Shown: in pieces, positions 23,201 to 35,200 of the stretch
Position numbering within the stretch: the stretch's first letter is position 1
Layout: every line of letters begins with the position of its first letter
Origin: Fratercula arctica
Lineage: Eukaryota > Chordata > Aves > Charadriiformes > Alcidae
DNA length: 64,000 nt
Direction: 5' to 3'
Assembly: GCA_947846985.1 (NCBI GenBank)
Contig: CANTUZ010000020.1
Coordinates: forward strand, 5,429,459 to 5,493,458
The notes under the pieces: model-generated
Database searches by the model: none
Told to the model about the DNA's origin: nothing
What the model saw: the letters and a program-made list of their open reading frames with translations, nothing else
Made by a program: the position numbers and the translations under genes

Positions 23201-26200
23201 AGGGAGGTGGCTGAGTCACCATCCCTAGAGGTATTTAAGAAACGTGTAGATTTGGCGCTTCAGGGCATGGTCTAGTGACAGAGTTTGTAGGGGGTTTTTT
23301 TGTGTGTGTATGGTTGGACTCGATGATCTCAAAGGTCCTTTCCAACCATGAAGATTCTATGATTCTGTGACTGCTCCTGTTAAATCCCAGCTGATCCTGA
23401 CCCTGGACTGTTGGCCCAACTTGGGCTAGCTTTCCCCAAGTGAGTGCTGAGGATGGCACTGTCATGCGCATGCAAAAGAGCAGTAGCTTTGAGTGGCTGT
23501 CGATCCAAGACTGCCTCCACACGTGCAAATTCTCAATCAAGCGTCTTTTGTGGGGTTTTTGGCTAGTCTTAGTTTTTTCTGATTGAATGTAATGTCCTTT
23601 AATTCTCTGCCTCCAGCCTAACCAGCAACTGCAGCTCTTTTTACAAGACTCCACACCTGCCACAGCTTGTTGGCATAGGAGCCAGGCATCTAGCAGCACT
23701 TGGTGACAGAAATTCTCTGAAAGCAGGGAATGGTCCAGTAGTTGCTCTCTCTTCTCTCTCACTCCACCCCTCCTTCCCCCCCTCCCCCCCCCCCTTTTTT
23801 TTTTTTTGCGTTTGCACACAATGACAGTGATGAGACCCAAATGATGGGTGAGGGGGAGATTTCATGTGAATTTTGCTTACAGAGCAGCACAGCAATCACG
23901 CAGATGGTCTCTTTCTTTCTGGATGTCCTCCTAGCCTATGTAATCTTGCTTGTAATTCCAAGAAGGTGGGCTCCTTTCTCGCTCACTTTATTAGATGTCT
24001 GAAAAATTCAGGCTGTTTCTGATCAGCTAATGAAAAGCGCCTTTTTCCCTTCTGAAACATTAAGACTTGGCTGCGTGGCCATGGTGGGGATGAAGCTGCT
24101 TGATTGTCTTCCAGTGACATCATCCAGTGTCAGTAAGAGCCAGGAAATTCTTGACCACGACCACTTTCTGCTTGAAAGCTGGGTTTTTGTTGTTTTTTTT
24201 TTTTTTTTTTCTCTTCTGTTTCACCCCAGCAATGAAGTCATTCCAACTGATCGCTTCTTGCTTTTTGGATTACTCTGTTCTTTATGCCTGTGATGTTCAG
24301 GTTGTGTTCTTGCTTCCTGAAGTACACTGAATTAAGCACTTTTCTGTATCTTCGGTGGAATAATTTAGATGCACATTAACCTTTGCAGATGATCCAAATC
24401 CTATGTCTTGTTTCTCCGGGTAGTACTTCAGTGCATTGTTTTCCTCTTACTTCGAATAATTCTATTTAAAGATTTTGGAGTGTTTTCAATGGGAATCAGT
24501 GCCCCTGAAAGTAAGGTTAGAATCTAAAGAAATCCACTGAACGTACACGCTTCTAGCTTACTCTTCGGTTTTTTAACAGCATGAAATGAACTCTCTAGTA
24601 CTCCATGAGAACTCTGCAAAATGTTATACTAGTTTAAGCTATACTTGTTTTGGAGACTAATTATAAAATGATGTTGAAATTTGTATGGGATTAGAGGTTG
24701 AGAATTCTGTTTAGGGCCAGCCGAGGAGCCCTGGTCAAGCTGCCTCTGCAATCAATGAGAGATGTGTGACCACTCTGGTACCCAGAAGGTGATAAAATAT
24801 CCATGACTTGTTATCCATTTACATAACTTCTGGCTTTGGAAACATTTTAATTTCCATTACAGACTTTCCTCGCTTATTCATATGGAATTGTGTGTCTTTT
24901 TCCAGCAGTGTTGTGACCTGGGATACCACGCTAGCCTCAACAGAGCCCTCAGGACATTCTTGTCTGCTGAGCTAAACCTGGAGCAGTCGAAGCACGAGGG
25001 TCTGGATGCCATTGAAAACGCCGTTGAGAACCTGGATGCCAACAGTGATAAGCAGCGCCTGATGGAGATGTACAACAATGTCTTCTGTCCGCCCATGAAG
25101 TTTGAGTTTCAGCCGCATATGGGTGACATGGTCAGTTTATATTCCTCCTCCGGCTCCAGCTCTGTAAACACTTGCAGCTTCGCCTTTTTGCTTCCCCCGT
25201 CTTTGATAACCAGACCCACTAAAAGGCCACCTGTTTGGCTCTATTTTTGGGAGGTACAAGGGAGCCTTGGAAAAGGGAGCCGATTGGAAGATTAAGGAGA
25301 GGCTCATGGCACGGATGTCTGAATACGACTGACTCTCACTTTTTGACTATCAAAGCTACTGAAAGATGAAAAATACTTAATTAGGTATAATACTAAATGT
25401 AGACAGGAAACACTGTTTTAACCTCTCATTCAAGCCACAGTTAACCACTGCGCCCTGAGACAGACTCTGAAGTTAGAGATTTGAATGGGCAACAAGATAA
25501 GAGACTTAAATGCTGGGGGTTTTAGGCATTTGAGTGTGTAATCTTAGAGCACTAATGGTTTATAGTGGTGCTTTATGCATCATTATGAGACAAGGCAGTC
25601 AGAGGACTTTGATTTTTTGGCAATGGAAATCTCTCTCTTTATAGGTTTATCAAGGTGTGGTTGCCCATTTGGGAACTGTTTAAAGTCGCACAAGCTGAAA
25701 CTGGTTCACAAATCTAAATGGGAACACATGTACAATGTAATAATTTAGGTGAATTGGTTGGATTTCTAGATTCTGCGCGTGAACACTAAGGAAAGACTGT
25801 AAGGATGGTCTGTTGCAGCCAGCCTCTTCTTACAGTCGCTGCTTAAGGCTTCTCTTTGTCTGTTCCCTCTTAAGTGAAACCCTCCGACTACAAATGACCT
25901 TTCTCGGGTTTTCTGTGCTTTGGTAGTATTCTGTAAGATCGTGGCAAGAAAAAGAATTACCTGCAGACTGTCATTCAGTAACAGCTCACATTCGCTGAAT
26001 CATTTATCTTGGTCCTTCTCAAGACTGAGTGTTTATAAACGCAGGCTGATGGTCTTGTTGCAATGGTCCTGCGTATACCAGATTGAATATATGATGGTAT
26101 ATGTGCATGTGCGGGATAAAACTCCAGTTCCACTTTCTGTCTTTAAACGATAGCCTTATACAATGAGGTCAATGTATTCCTTTAAAAAAACCCCACCAAA

Positions 26201-29200
26201 TACCAAACTAAAAGAAAAGCTGCCTCATGCTGTGAAATAAGACTAATTCTTAACAGTACAGGGAAGCCCACTGTTCTGGCATATTTGACACGTCCCTAAC
26301 CTGTTCTTTTGTATTTCACTGAATTCATTAAACAGTGAATTGTGCCTGTTGCTGTAGTGTACAGGTAGTTCAGCTGAGCAAGCTCAGCCACTCATACCCC
26401 CTGGATGCCTGGATAATATATTGAACCAAATTCTTCTTGATCTGCTAACAAGCACGCTTGCTTCTCCCTGAGGTTTTAGGGTGTGATTTAGGCTAATATC
26501 TGCGATAGAGGGCCTTCAGACTTCCAAAACTCAGGACAAGCTTACGTTACTGAAAGTAGCTGACTTTTTCTAGTTCTTTGATGTTCGTGTTCTCTCTCTC
26601 ACTCCCTTTTCAGCACAGTCAGGCAGTGAACTGCAATTTCATAGAACACAGGCCTTTTCCACTGCTCAAAATCCAGGGCTACAAAGATTTAAAATTAAAC
26701 ACTTTAGAGGATGTTTGTTTATGATAACATAATGAACTATTTGCAGTGTTCTTGATTATGTGGGGTTTTTTCCTAGCCCTCTGAAAACGGTGCTGTTTCT
26801 CTTCCAGGAGTCGCAGCTCTGTGCCCAACAACCGGTCCAGAGCGAGTTAGTGCAGCGGTGCCAGCAATTGCAGTCTAGGTTATCTACGCTTAAGATTGAA
26901 AATGAAGAGGTGAGCTAAGCAACCAAAATCAAGAACCTTTTTACTATTTCCAGTGGGGAATGGGGACTAGTTAAGAAAAAAACCTATTTTCTGTGATCCT
27001 CTGTTATGAAGACTTGTGGTAAAATTCACGAATAAGGCAACCGAGGCCAGCAGTGTATTTGTGTGTGATTTCACATGAAAACTGGGTGCACAGAGAAGAT
27101 CCTTTAAAATACCCCCGTGTATCTCTTTTCCCATCCTTAAGTTGATAGTGCTGGCTATGTTGCACAAGTTGTATTTAAATAGCTAATAGAAAAAGGGGAA
27201 TGTAAAGTTTTGAAGTGAAGACAGTGAATTTGCATAACTTAAGGTAAGAGCTAGTTTTTGTTTAATTGGTCATTGAAGAGGAGAAGACCAGATCAGTTGC
27301 ATTTGTTTGGGAACAAAATACCTAATCTGCACTTCTGTGTTCAAGCATCTTTATTCCTCCTTGAGCAAAATTTGCAACTTCTTCATGTCTGTTGATTCTG
27401 GAAGTTGATTCTGGCCTTCAGTGGAAATTCACAGTGACGCAAAGTCCTGTTTTTAATGTCTAACATTTGATGCCTAGTAGATATGGTTACAGAAGATGAT
27501 TATAAGATCTTTGTTCCAGCATTCTTTGCTTTGAGATTAAATTTCCTTACATCTCCCAGCCTGTAAGATTACAGATGTTTTCCGACTCCTGGCAGGTTCC
27601 GTGTGCTGCCAGCCCTTTGTTTATATGGACTGTGCTGCTAATGAGCAAAACTTGCACCTTAGTTGTGGCACACAGGACATGAAACCAGTAATATCTGTTT
27701 GTTAGTAACATGCTCTAGGATACTTATTACCGCGGTTTTTCACTTGCAGCATGCTATCATCATTTTTTAAGTGCTCTCGTTCTTGATGTCCAGGTTAAGA
27801 AGACGATGGAAGCTACTCTCCAGACAATCCAGGATATAGTGACGATAGAGGACTTTGATGTCTCCGACTGCTTTCAGTACAGCAACTCTATGGAGTCTGT
27901 TAAATCCACTGTCTCGGAAACATTCATGAGCAAACCCAGCATTGCCAAGAGACGGGCCAACCAGCAGGAGACAGAGCAGTTCTATTTCACAGTAAGGAGT
28001 TAATTTTCAGTACGAGCACATATAACGTATTTAGAATTATACTCACAAGAGAATGCAAAATGAGGCTATCATCTTACAAAAATGCTTCTGTAATTGATTT
28101 TGGACAAGCAGAGTAAGCATATTAGGTTTTAAAAACGGGTGCTTTGAATTCTTTACAAATATATTGGGATACCTTTGTTGATGCAAACTTAGTCTGTGGA
28201 TAAACTGTGTAAAATTTGATTTCTTCTGCATCTAAAAAGGAATTGTCTGAGAGAGAACCTAATAGCTTGTAAATATCAATTGTCAAAAATAATGCAGACT
28301 AAGAGAATGTTTAGCTCTTTCATTTCTTGTTATTACCATCTTGCAGTTTCAGCTCACATAAGCTTTTAATTGTGCCAATGCATTTTTACAAGATACTAAG
28401 AGCTTTTTATATTGAATTTCATCCCAGACTATGTGTTTTTTCCTAAATTAGGTTTATGTTAAACTGTTGAATTCGCTTCCATTTAAAAAATATTTCAAAA
28501 TAGCATATGAAAAGCATACCTCTTATCCTGGTTACTTTGTCATTCCTTTGAGCATCTTTTGCTATACTTACTGCCCTTGAGATTCCTCTTCCAAGAATGG
28601 TGTTGCTGATTAAAAGTCTGAAGCTTCTGTGCGAATTCCATGAGCTGGCAAGATGGTTTCTTTCAGACCTTAGAAAAATTAAAAAGCCTTTGTAGAAGGT
28701 GGAACTGGCTATTGAGAAAAGTGGGTGGAGAAACCGATTCAATTAAGAAGGGACTGACCACCCTGCCCAGGGTTATGAAACTGGAAAAATGGTTTTTTAA
28801 TTGAACTCTAAGTGCTCCCTCTCTAGAGAGGGGCTATTGTAAGTTCAAATAGGAGACTGAACTCAGAGCTCTATTTGGATGTGATATTTTTCCATTTCCT
28901 CGTGTTAGCGTCCTGTCGCAGAGCAGCGAGGTGCCAGCAGGAGAGCGGGGCTGTCTCAGTGAGCAGAGGTGCAATCTGTCACCTCCGGCGCAACGCGGGT
29001 GAAATAACTACCAGCAGAACCAAGCTGTTACACGGAGGCCCTCTTTGACCAGCCTAATCAGATGCTCGATTGATCTACTATTGACCGGACTTACAAATGT
29101 CATTTATAAGGATTTCAAGCTTTGAATCTGTAAGGAGCAGTTTTTTCAGTGTAGGAGAAAATGCTCGGATGAGTATTAATGAGAGTGAGAGCAGAGCTCT

Positions 29201-32200
29201 GCAGCAACGTGGGCGAGGCGTTCTTTGTGTAGGGGAAAGTACAGTATAGTGCAGAGCAGAGATTTCAATCCCTTCGTACCTTGTGATGTACTAAATGCTG
29301 AGGGATGTGAACTGAAAGAAAAATACTAATTTGAAAGAATATTACATATTACTATATAACTCAAGTTGGAAATTCCATGTACTGCATTGCTAGCTAGGCA
29401 GAGCTCTTAGGTAAATATAGCGATGCCACCATGGGAATTGAATTGAAGGAGCACTGACTGTAGTATCTCTGTGCTGATAAAAGCTGTATTTCCACTAGAG
29501 GCATATCATTACACACTGGTGCCGAGATGGCTCTGTTTTTAGGGCTTTGAAGGAAGATTTGCATTCAGAATAGAAGCTTAAACTTCGCCGTGTCAGTGAA
29601 AAGCACAGGAATGAGGATTGACTTAGCAGCGAGCTAATGCAGGTCGCTAAAGCAAGGAAGCAGCAGTGAGTTCAGGGAGCCGAAATGCGGGGACGTGTCC
29701 TGGGCGCCTGGGTGCCGCTGCTGCCATGGCTACGCTCCTGCTTCCGAGCCAGCGTGAGGATGCTGTCAGTGCCGAGATCATACCGCTAATTGTCATACAG
29801 CTGGCACTCCGCCCTACCTGAGAAGCGAAAAGGGCAAAGAATTATTTGATTCTTTTTATGTCTAAAACGGGGTAATTTTAGTTCTTAGTTGAAATGTTAT
29901 TTTTTCCTCCAGAAAGATTAAAACCCGGTACAATGCTCGTTCTGTGAAGTGCTTTAAAAATTAATGTAAAATTATTATTAGCAAACCCTTAAGACATGGG
30001 TAAGTATTATATAAAGTTCTCTTGCTAATCAGTCCTCCAGAAATGTCGTGCTGGTTGTGTCAACGTGCCGCTGTTCCCGCGTCCCAGCGCAGGGGAGTGG
30101 GGATCTGATTCACCTGCTTCTTCATTCCAGTGCCTTGTTTGAAGTCATTCTTGGAGGGCGGAGGGAGGGAGGAAAACTGCTGAGCTTTCCAGATTGGAGA
30201 CAGTTAAGGATGTGGGACAGTGACGGAAACTGTTTTTCTTTATAGCCTCAAAAGCATAAAATCTGCTTTCCCATGAGGCAGGCAGGTATGGTCTAGTTGG
30301 CATTGCACTTTGTTATGTATGGCATCTGCAACTGGTTCTCACTGGAAAAACACTGCAATGAGTTTGGGCTTGGAGAGGGTGTTAATGTTGCACGGTTTGG
30401 AGGAGATGGTAGGTGCAGAATGCTCACCGTCTCTGGCTAACAACAGATCTTCACCTCTGAATTTTTACAATCTGGAAATAATGTGACTTGGGGACGTTTC
30501 TGCTGCTTTGTGTCTGATTGTACTTAGTCTGACTCCAGCCGTGCTCTGCCAGAAATGAAATCCTTAGTTGTTCTCCCATAGTTTGATTTTCATTTTTTTT
30601 TTTAACTGTTTTTATTAAGCCAGAAATCAAATGCTAGTGGATCTTTGTAATTCATTGGGGGGAAAAAAAAAAGCCTGAAGCCTTATTTTGAAATTAGTTA
30701 TTTTTTCATAAGCGTGCTGGTAGCAGGCAGGGTACAGAATGTTAGGCATGAGGAAATAGAAAGAATGCATGAAATACTGCACTGGGTAGGAACCTTCTCT
30801 TTTTCTCCTGTAAAACAATCCCTGGTACCTGGCTGCGGGGAGGAGACGTTCGTAATGTGACCGTGGCAGATGCCTCAAAGCCGGAGGACGCGCGGGTGCC
30901 AGCAGCGTGCCCTGCCCTGTGCCCAGCCACGGCCACCAGTCGGCTGAGCTGAAGATTTCATATCTGCTTCAAAGGGAACCTGAACGCGCTTCCAAATCGA
31001 GTTGATTTGCTGATCTTTAAGCTTCTGTTTGAGCTATTTGGAGCTGCGCCTTCAAGCCCTTCTGGCTCTTCACCTGATCGTGACTTAGAGACGGGGAGCT
31101 CGGCACCTCCCGGAACCAGATTTATCCTCAAATCCCCACTTCAAATTCTCTGGTTATTTCAGCATCTTATACTCTCCTTGTTTTCTTCTGTCAACATTTG
31201 ATGCAGAGATTTAACTGATTTAAGTTGTTGGTGCTTGAGGAACAGATTCTACAGCAAAATTGCAAAAAATATGGTTAATTTTTTTTTTTTGCCACAGTAA
31301 TCACGCTTCCTGTTTTCTTCTAAAACAACAAAAAGTTGAAGTATTACTATAGGAAGCAGGAAGTGCTGAGACTCACCAAAGGGACTTAATTCTTGTGAAT
31401 TTTTTCTTCCAATGTTGTCAGCCAAAGGGACATAAAACACAAACTCCCAACAGTTAATTAAAGCCCCAGCTCAGGTGTTTTTGGCTCTCGTGTTGGGGCA
31501 CCTGGCTGCTGGAGACCCCCCCGTGACATCTTCCTTAGCTCCTGGAAGGTTCTCCCTACCCTCAGCGCTACCTGGGTGTATTTATACATTGCGTCTTGGT
31601 TCTTTACATCTTGTACAGGGACTGCTGTTGTTACGACCTACATAGGACAAGCAGGGTCTAGGCATTCTCTTAGCTAAAATACTGGTTTTTCACCTTAAGG
31701 ATTTGCAGTCTAATGTGGCAATACTGGACCAGAACTGGGAAAAAGTGGATAGAATTGGGGAAAACTGAAGACAAGAACAGGAATATTTCATTATGAAATG
31801 AGAATACTTTCTTTGTGTTCATTTTGCTAGCTGAATTTTTTAAAAAAATCGCATGATTCTAAAGAATGGCCTGTGATATTTGAAGAGTTATGTGCTATTT
31901 GTGTATTTTTGAGTGTAAACACATCCTAATTATAATGTGGACGGCTACTGTACAGTGGAGTATTTTATGCGCTGCAGCAGGGTGAAGATAAATAAGGCTG
32001 CTCTGAACTGCAAAGTAAGAGATGAAAGGGCTGTAAAAAACTAGCATTTGCAGAGCTGTGAAAAATCAGAAAGAAGTGGGAAAAATGACTGCGTGATTGT
32101 ATAATATTTCTCCGAGAGAACAAATCTGGACTTAAATAGTATCTTTATTTGTTTTGTCCCGTGCCCCTCCCTGCAACCCTGTGTATCATCCAGCGTGGAG

Positions 32201-35200
32201 GCAGACACACTATTTGACAAGTAAAGTGGGGTGAGAGAGGTTAAGTGAGAGAATAAGCACAGTAGCAGCCTTTTAGTTTGTTAAAACAGATTGCTCATTC
32301 AGTTGCCTGTGACGCGCGAGGGAAGTGCATTTCCATTTCACCCTGTCTGGAGAGGAGAGGCATGACAGCTCCTCAGATCTCTTAAAAGATGCCAAACATT
32401 CAGCTGATTCCACAGGGGAACAATAGAAATTGCGCTGCAAATACGTAGGGACCGAGCTTCAGATTTACCTAAATAGATAAACCAGGGGGACTTAGTTCAT
32501 CCTTTGTACCATAAATTTTAGTGTAATTCTGTACTTCAGCGTTATGTTCAGAATCCACTAACCTAAAGATGCAATCGAAGAAATGAATTGTCCCCTCATG
32601 ATCTTGTTTTTTTTTTCCTTCCTCAGAAAATGAAGGAGTATCTGGAAGGCAGGAACCTGATAACGAAGCTCCAAGCCAAACACGACCTTCTCCAGAAGAC
32701 CCTGGGAGAAAGTGAGTCTGGTACCCGCTCCTCACTGCTATTAAGCAGGCTATTGCACTGATTGAATTAGTCAGCTGAGTGTAATGGGCTGGGATTACTG
32801 ATGCAAAGTGGACATACTCATGTTTTATGAATTTATTTTTCTGATCTGCATGATGGAGAAGCCAAATGACCTACACGGCTGCTTGATTAATGGTGAACGG
32901 AAAATACTTAATGAATCACTAATGTGCATCGCTTATTTGTTGAAGTGAAGCATATGCCCGCTCGTTCATCCTGTCCTCTCCCTGTACACGCACGTTCTGC
33001 TTCTCACTTAATAATCTCTACTGGGGTAAACCTTGTGATTTACAGTTTCCTGATGAGTTGGGAAGTATTGCCTGGTCAGAAGTTGCCTTCGCGTGGTAGT
33101 TCAGCTGCTTCTCACCTCTGTGGGTTCCATCCAGACCACACTAATGTATGTGAGCCTGGGCTTTTATTGGGAGAATAACAAACAAATTTCAGAGCATGTA
33201 AAGTATGTTGCCAATCTAGAGGGCATTAGTCAGGGGGCAGCGGCAGAACTGAATATGCATTTGCTATTAGCGTCAGAACAAAGGAAGATTTCTTTCCCTT
33301 CATGGTATGGGCAAATCCTGTTGGCCAAACACATTTAAACTATGCATCCAAGTTTCCATAGAAACCTGTCTGCCTCATATTTGCTGAGGAGAAGGTTTTA
33401 ACAGTCTAAATGTCAGGTCAAAAAATGGCTCGACTCGTTCCCGGGTTTACATGCCGGAGCAGGGCTCGTGGTTTGATATGTAACTTAACTGGGCTCCCCA
33501 CAGTTTATGGTGTGCAAATCTTCTGAATGAAAACTTAAACAGCATGTGGTCTTTGAAGTGCTTTGCTTTCAGTTTAAAAACGCACTATAAAAATAAAATT
33601 ATTGCTACAGTAATTAAGAGTTTCATGTTTATCAGACCCAAACCGCTAGAAGGTAAGGAAAGGACATTGTCACCGTTTTGTGGTTTATTGTTTAAAGCTG
33701 CTCGTCTCTTCAGCTGTCCTGCAGAAAGGGGGGATGAAGCCAAAGATCTGTGTCCTTAGGGTATTTTTCTTCTGCCTCTAAATACCTCCAAATGACACCC
33801 GTGCTGCCCCTGTGACTAATCCCATTCCTGGATCATAGCTGACCTCTGCATACCGAGACCGATTTCCTCTTAACCTGCTGCCCCTTGAACCCAGCTCCAA
33901 CTGTGGGGGGGGAGAACGAAGAGGAAATTAAATGCGATTTCTGTATTGCTATGTAGATTTAAAGGCTGCTTCTGTTTTCTTGTGATTGCTTTGCAAACCA
34001 GAACTTTCTTAGTCACTCTGTGAAGGGACCCCATGTGGGTCAGGGTAAGCGCCAGCGGCTTCTGAAAAAAGTCACTTTTGTCATCTGTGAGATCAAAAGG
34101 AGCTGAGAGAGGGGGGTACATTGCGTCTCTAAAACCACATTAGCAGGTTAATGGTACAAACTGGGGACCGTGCCTAGACTTATCCATAAAATGTCACTTA
34201 ATTGGGAAATGGGCAAATAAAATTCCTTTCACAAGTCCCTGGAGCACGGTTAGAAGCTTTACTGAAAAATGTGCACACAGCCGCGTGTCTTCAGTCCTTG
34301 GAAAATTCATGTTTTTGTTAACGATTTTTATTCTTCTGTGCCCCATCCTCAGGTGACATTTATTAGTCCTCTTGCAAATTACCTTAATCTAAAGATGACA
34401 AGTTCCAGCAATAAAAATAGCAGCAATTCTTCCTATCTACAAGTAATTATGTCCCTGCCTACTGTACACATTTGTCACCCTAATGTAGGAGCCCCTTGAT
34501 GTTGCCACAGCCGTGTAATTTATATATATGAATATTCTATGATGAAAATGGGACAGATGGCTGGAAATTCTGCTTCAGAATAACATTTTCATGTAAATTA
34601 TGCACTGTTTTGGCTTTACGTGGGGAGAGGAAAGTGGCTATCGAGATGTGTGCAACTAATTGTCAGCCATCAGCAATTAGACATTTCCCTCGTTCATTCT
34701 TCCATCTCCCCAGGAGTAGGAAGACGACTGGAGGGAAGGTGGGTTTTCAGCTGTTGTAAATCAGTATGGTTTCACTGATGATGATCTGTACCAGCAAAAG
34801 ATCTGGCCTGTACAATTCCCAGAGGCACACACTAGTTCTCTGTCTCTCTTAGTCCTCGTTGTGCTATTTTAAAACGCTGTCTGCATTAGCAGTAGTTGTC
34901 AGCTTGGCTGCTTCCTTGCAAACTCAGTGCAAGTTAATGGAACGTTTTTATAAATATGTTTGTGGAAAATATCATTAAATGTCTGTCTACCAAAATAGCG
35001 TAATGCCAGCACGTTCAGTCTGTGGGCTAACAAATCCGTGAATGTTTTCAATCTTACTAAGTGGCTTTATAAAGTATAATCTCTCGCCCCACCAATTCCC
35101 CTGGGAAGGGGGAGGGAGGGAGAAGTTGACAAGCCCAGTTTTTTGGCAGCAGAAGTCAACAATTAGAATGCACAGGGAACTCATTTTCAAAAACAATACT

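Larger units (their letters stand above)
19180..24905 (+). other. SRGAP2 intron 6, contains a CR1 LINE
   Basis: Largest complete intron in the window (about 5.7 kb). It holds the truncated CR1 copy (about 22330-23370), a 41-base pure pyrimidine tract (23767-23807) and a T18 run (24193-24210). ORFs at 19965-20354 and 21789-22085 show no recognisable domain. Confidence 0.88.

Noticed and set aside
22530..23222. 230-codon ORF on the - strand
   Set aside because: It is the antisense shadow of the CR1 reverse transcriptase.
24882..25295. Longer exon 7 as one 137-codon ORF
   Set aside because: The in-frame extension past 25130 is low-complexity, and splicing at GTCAGT joins the known protein (GDM-ESQLC).
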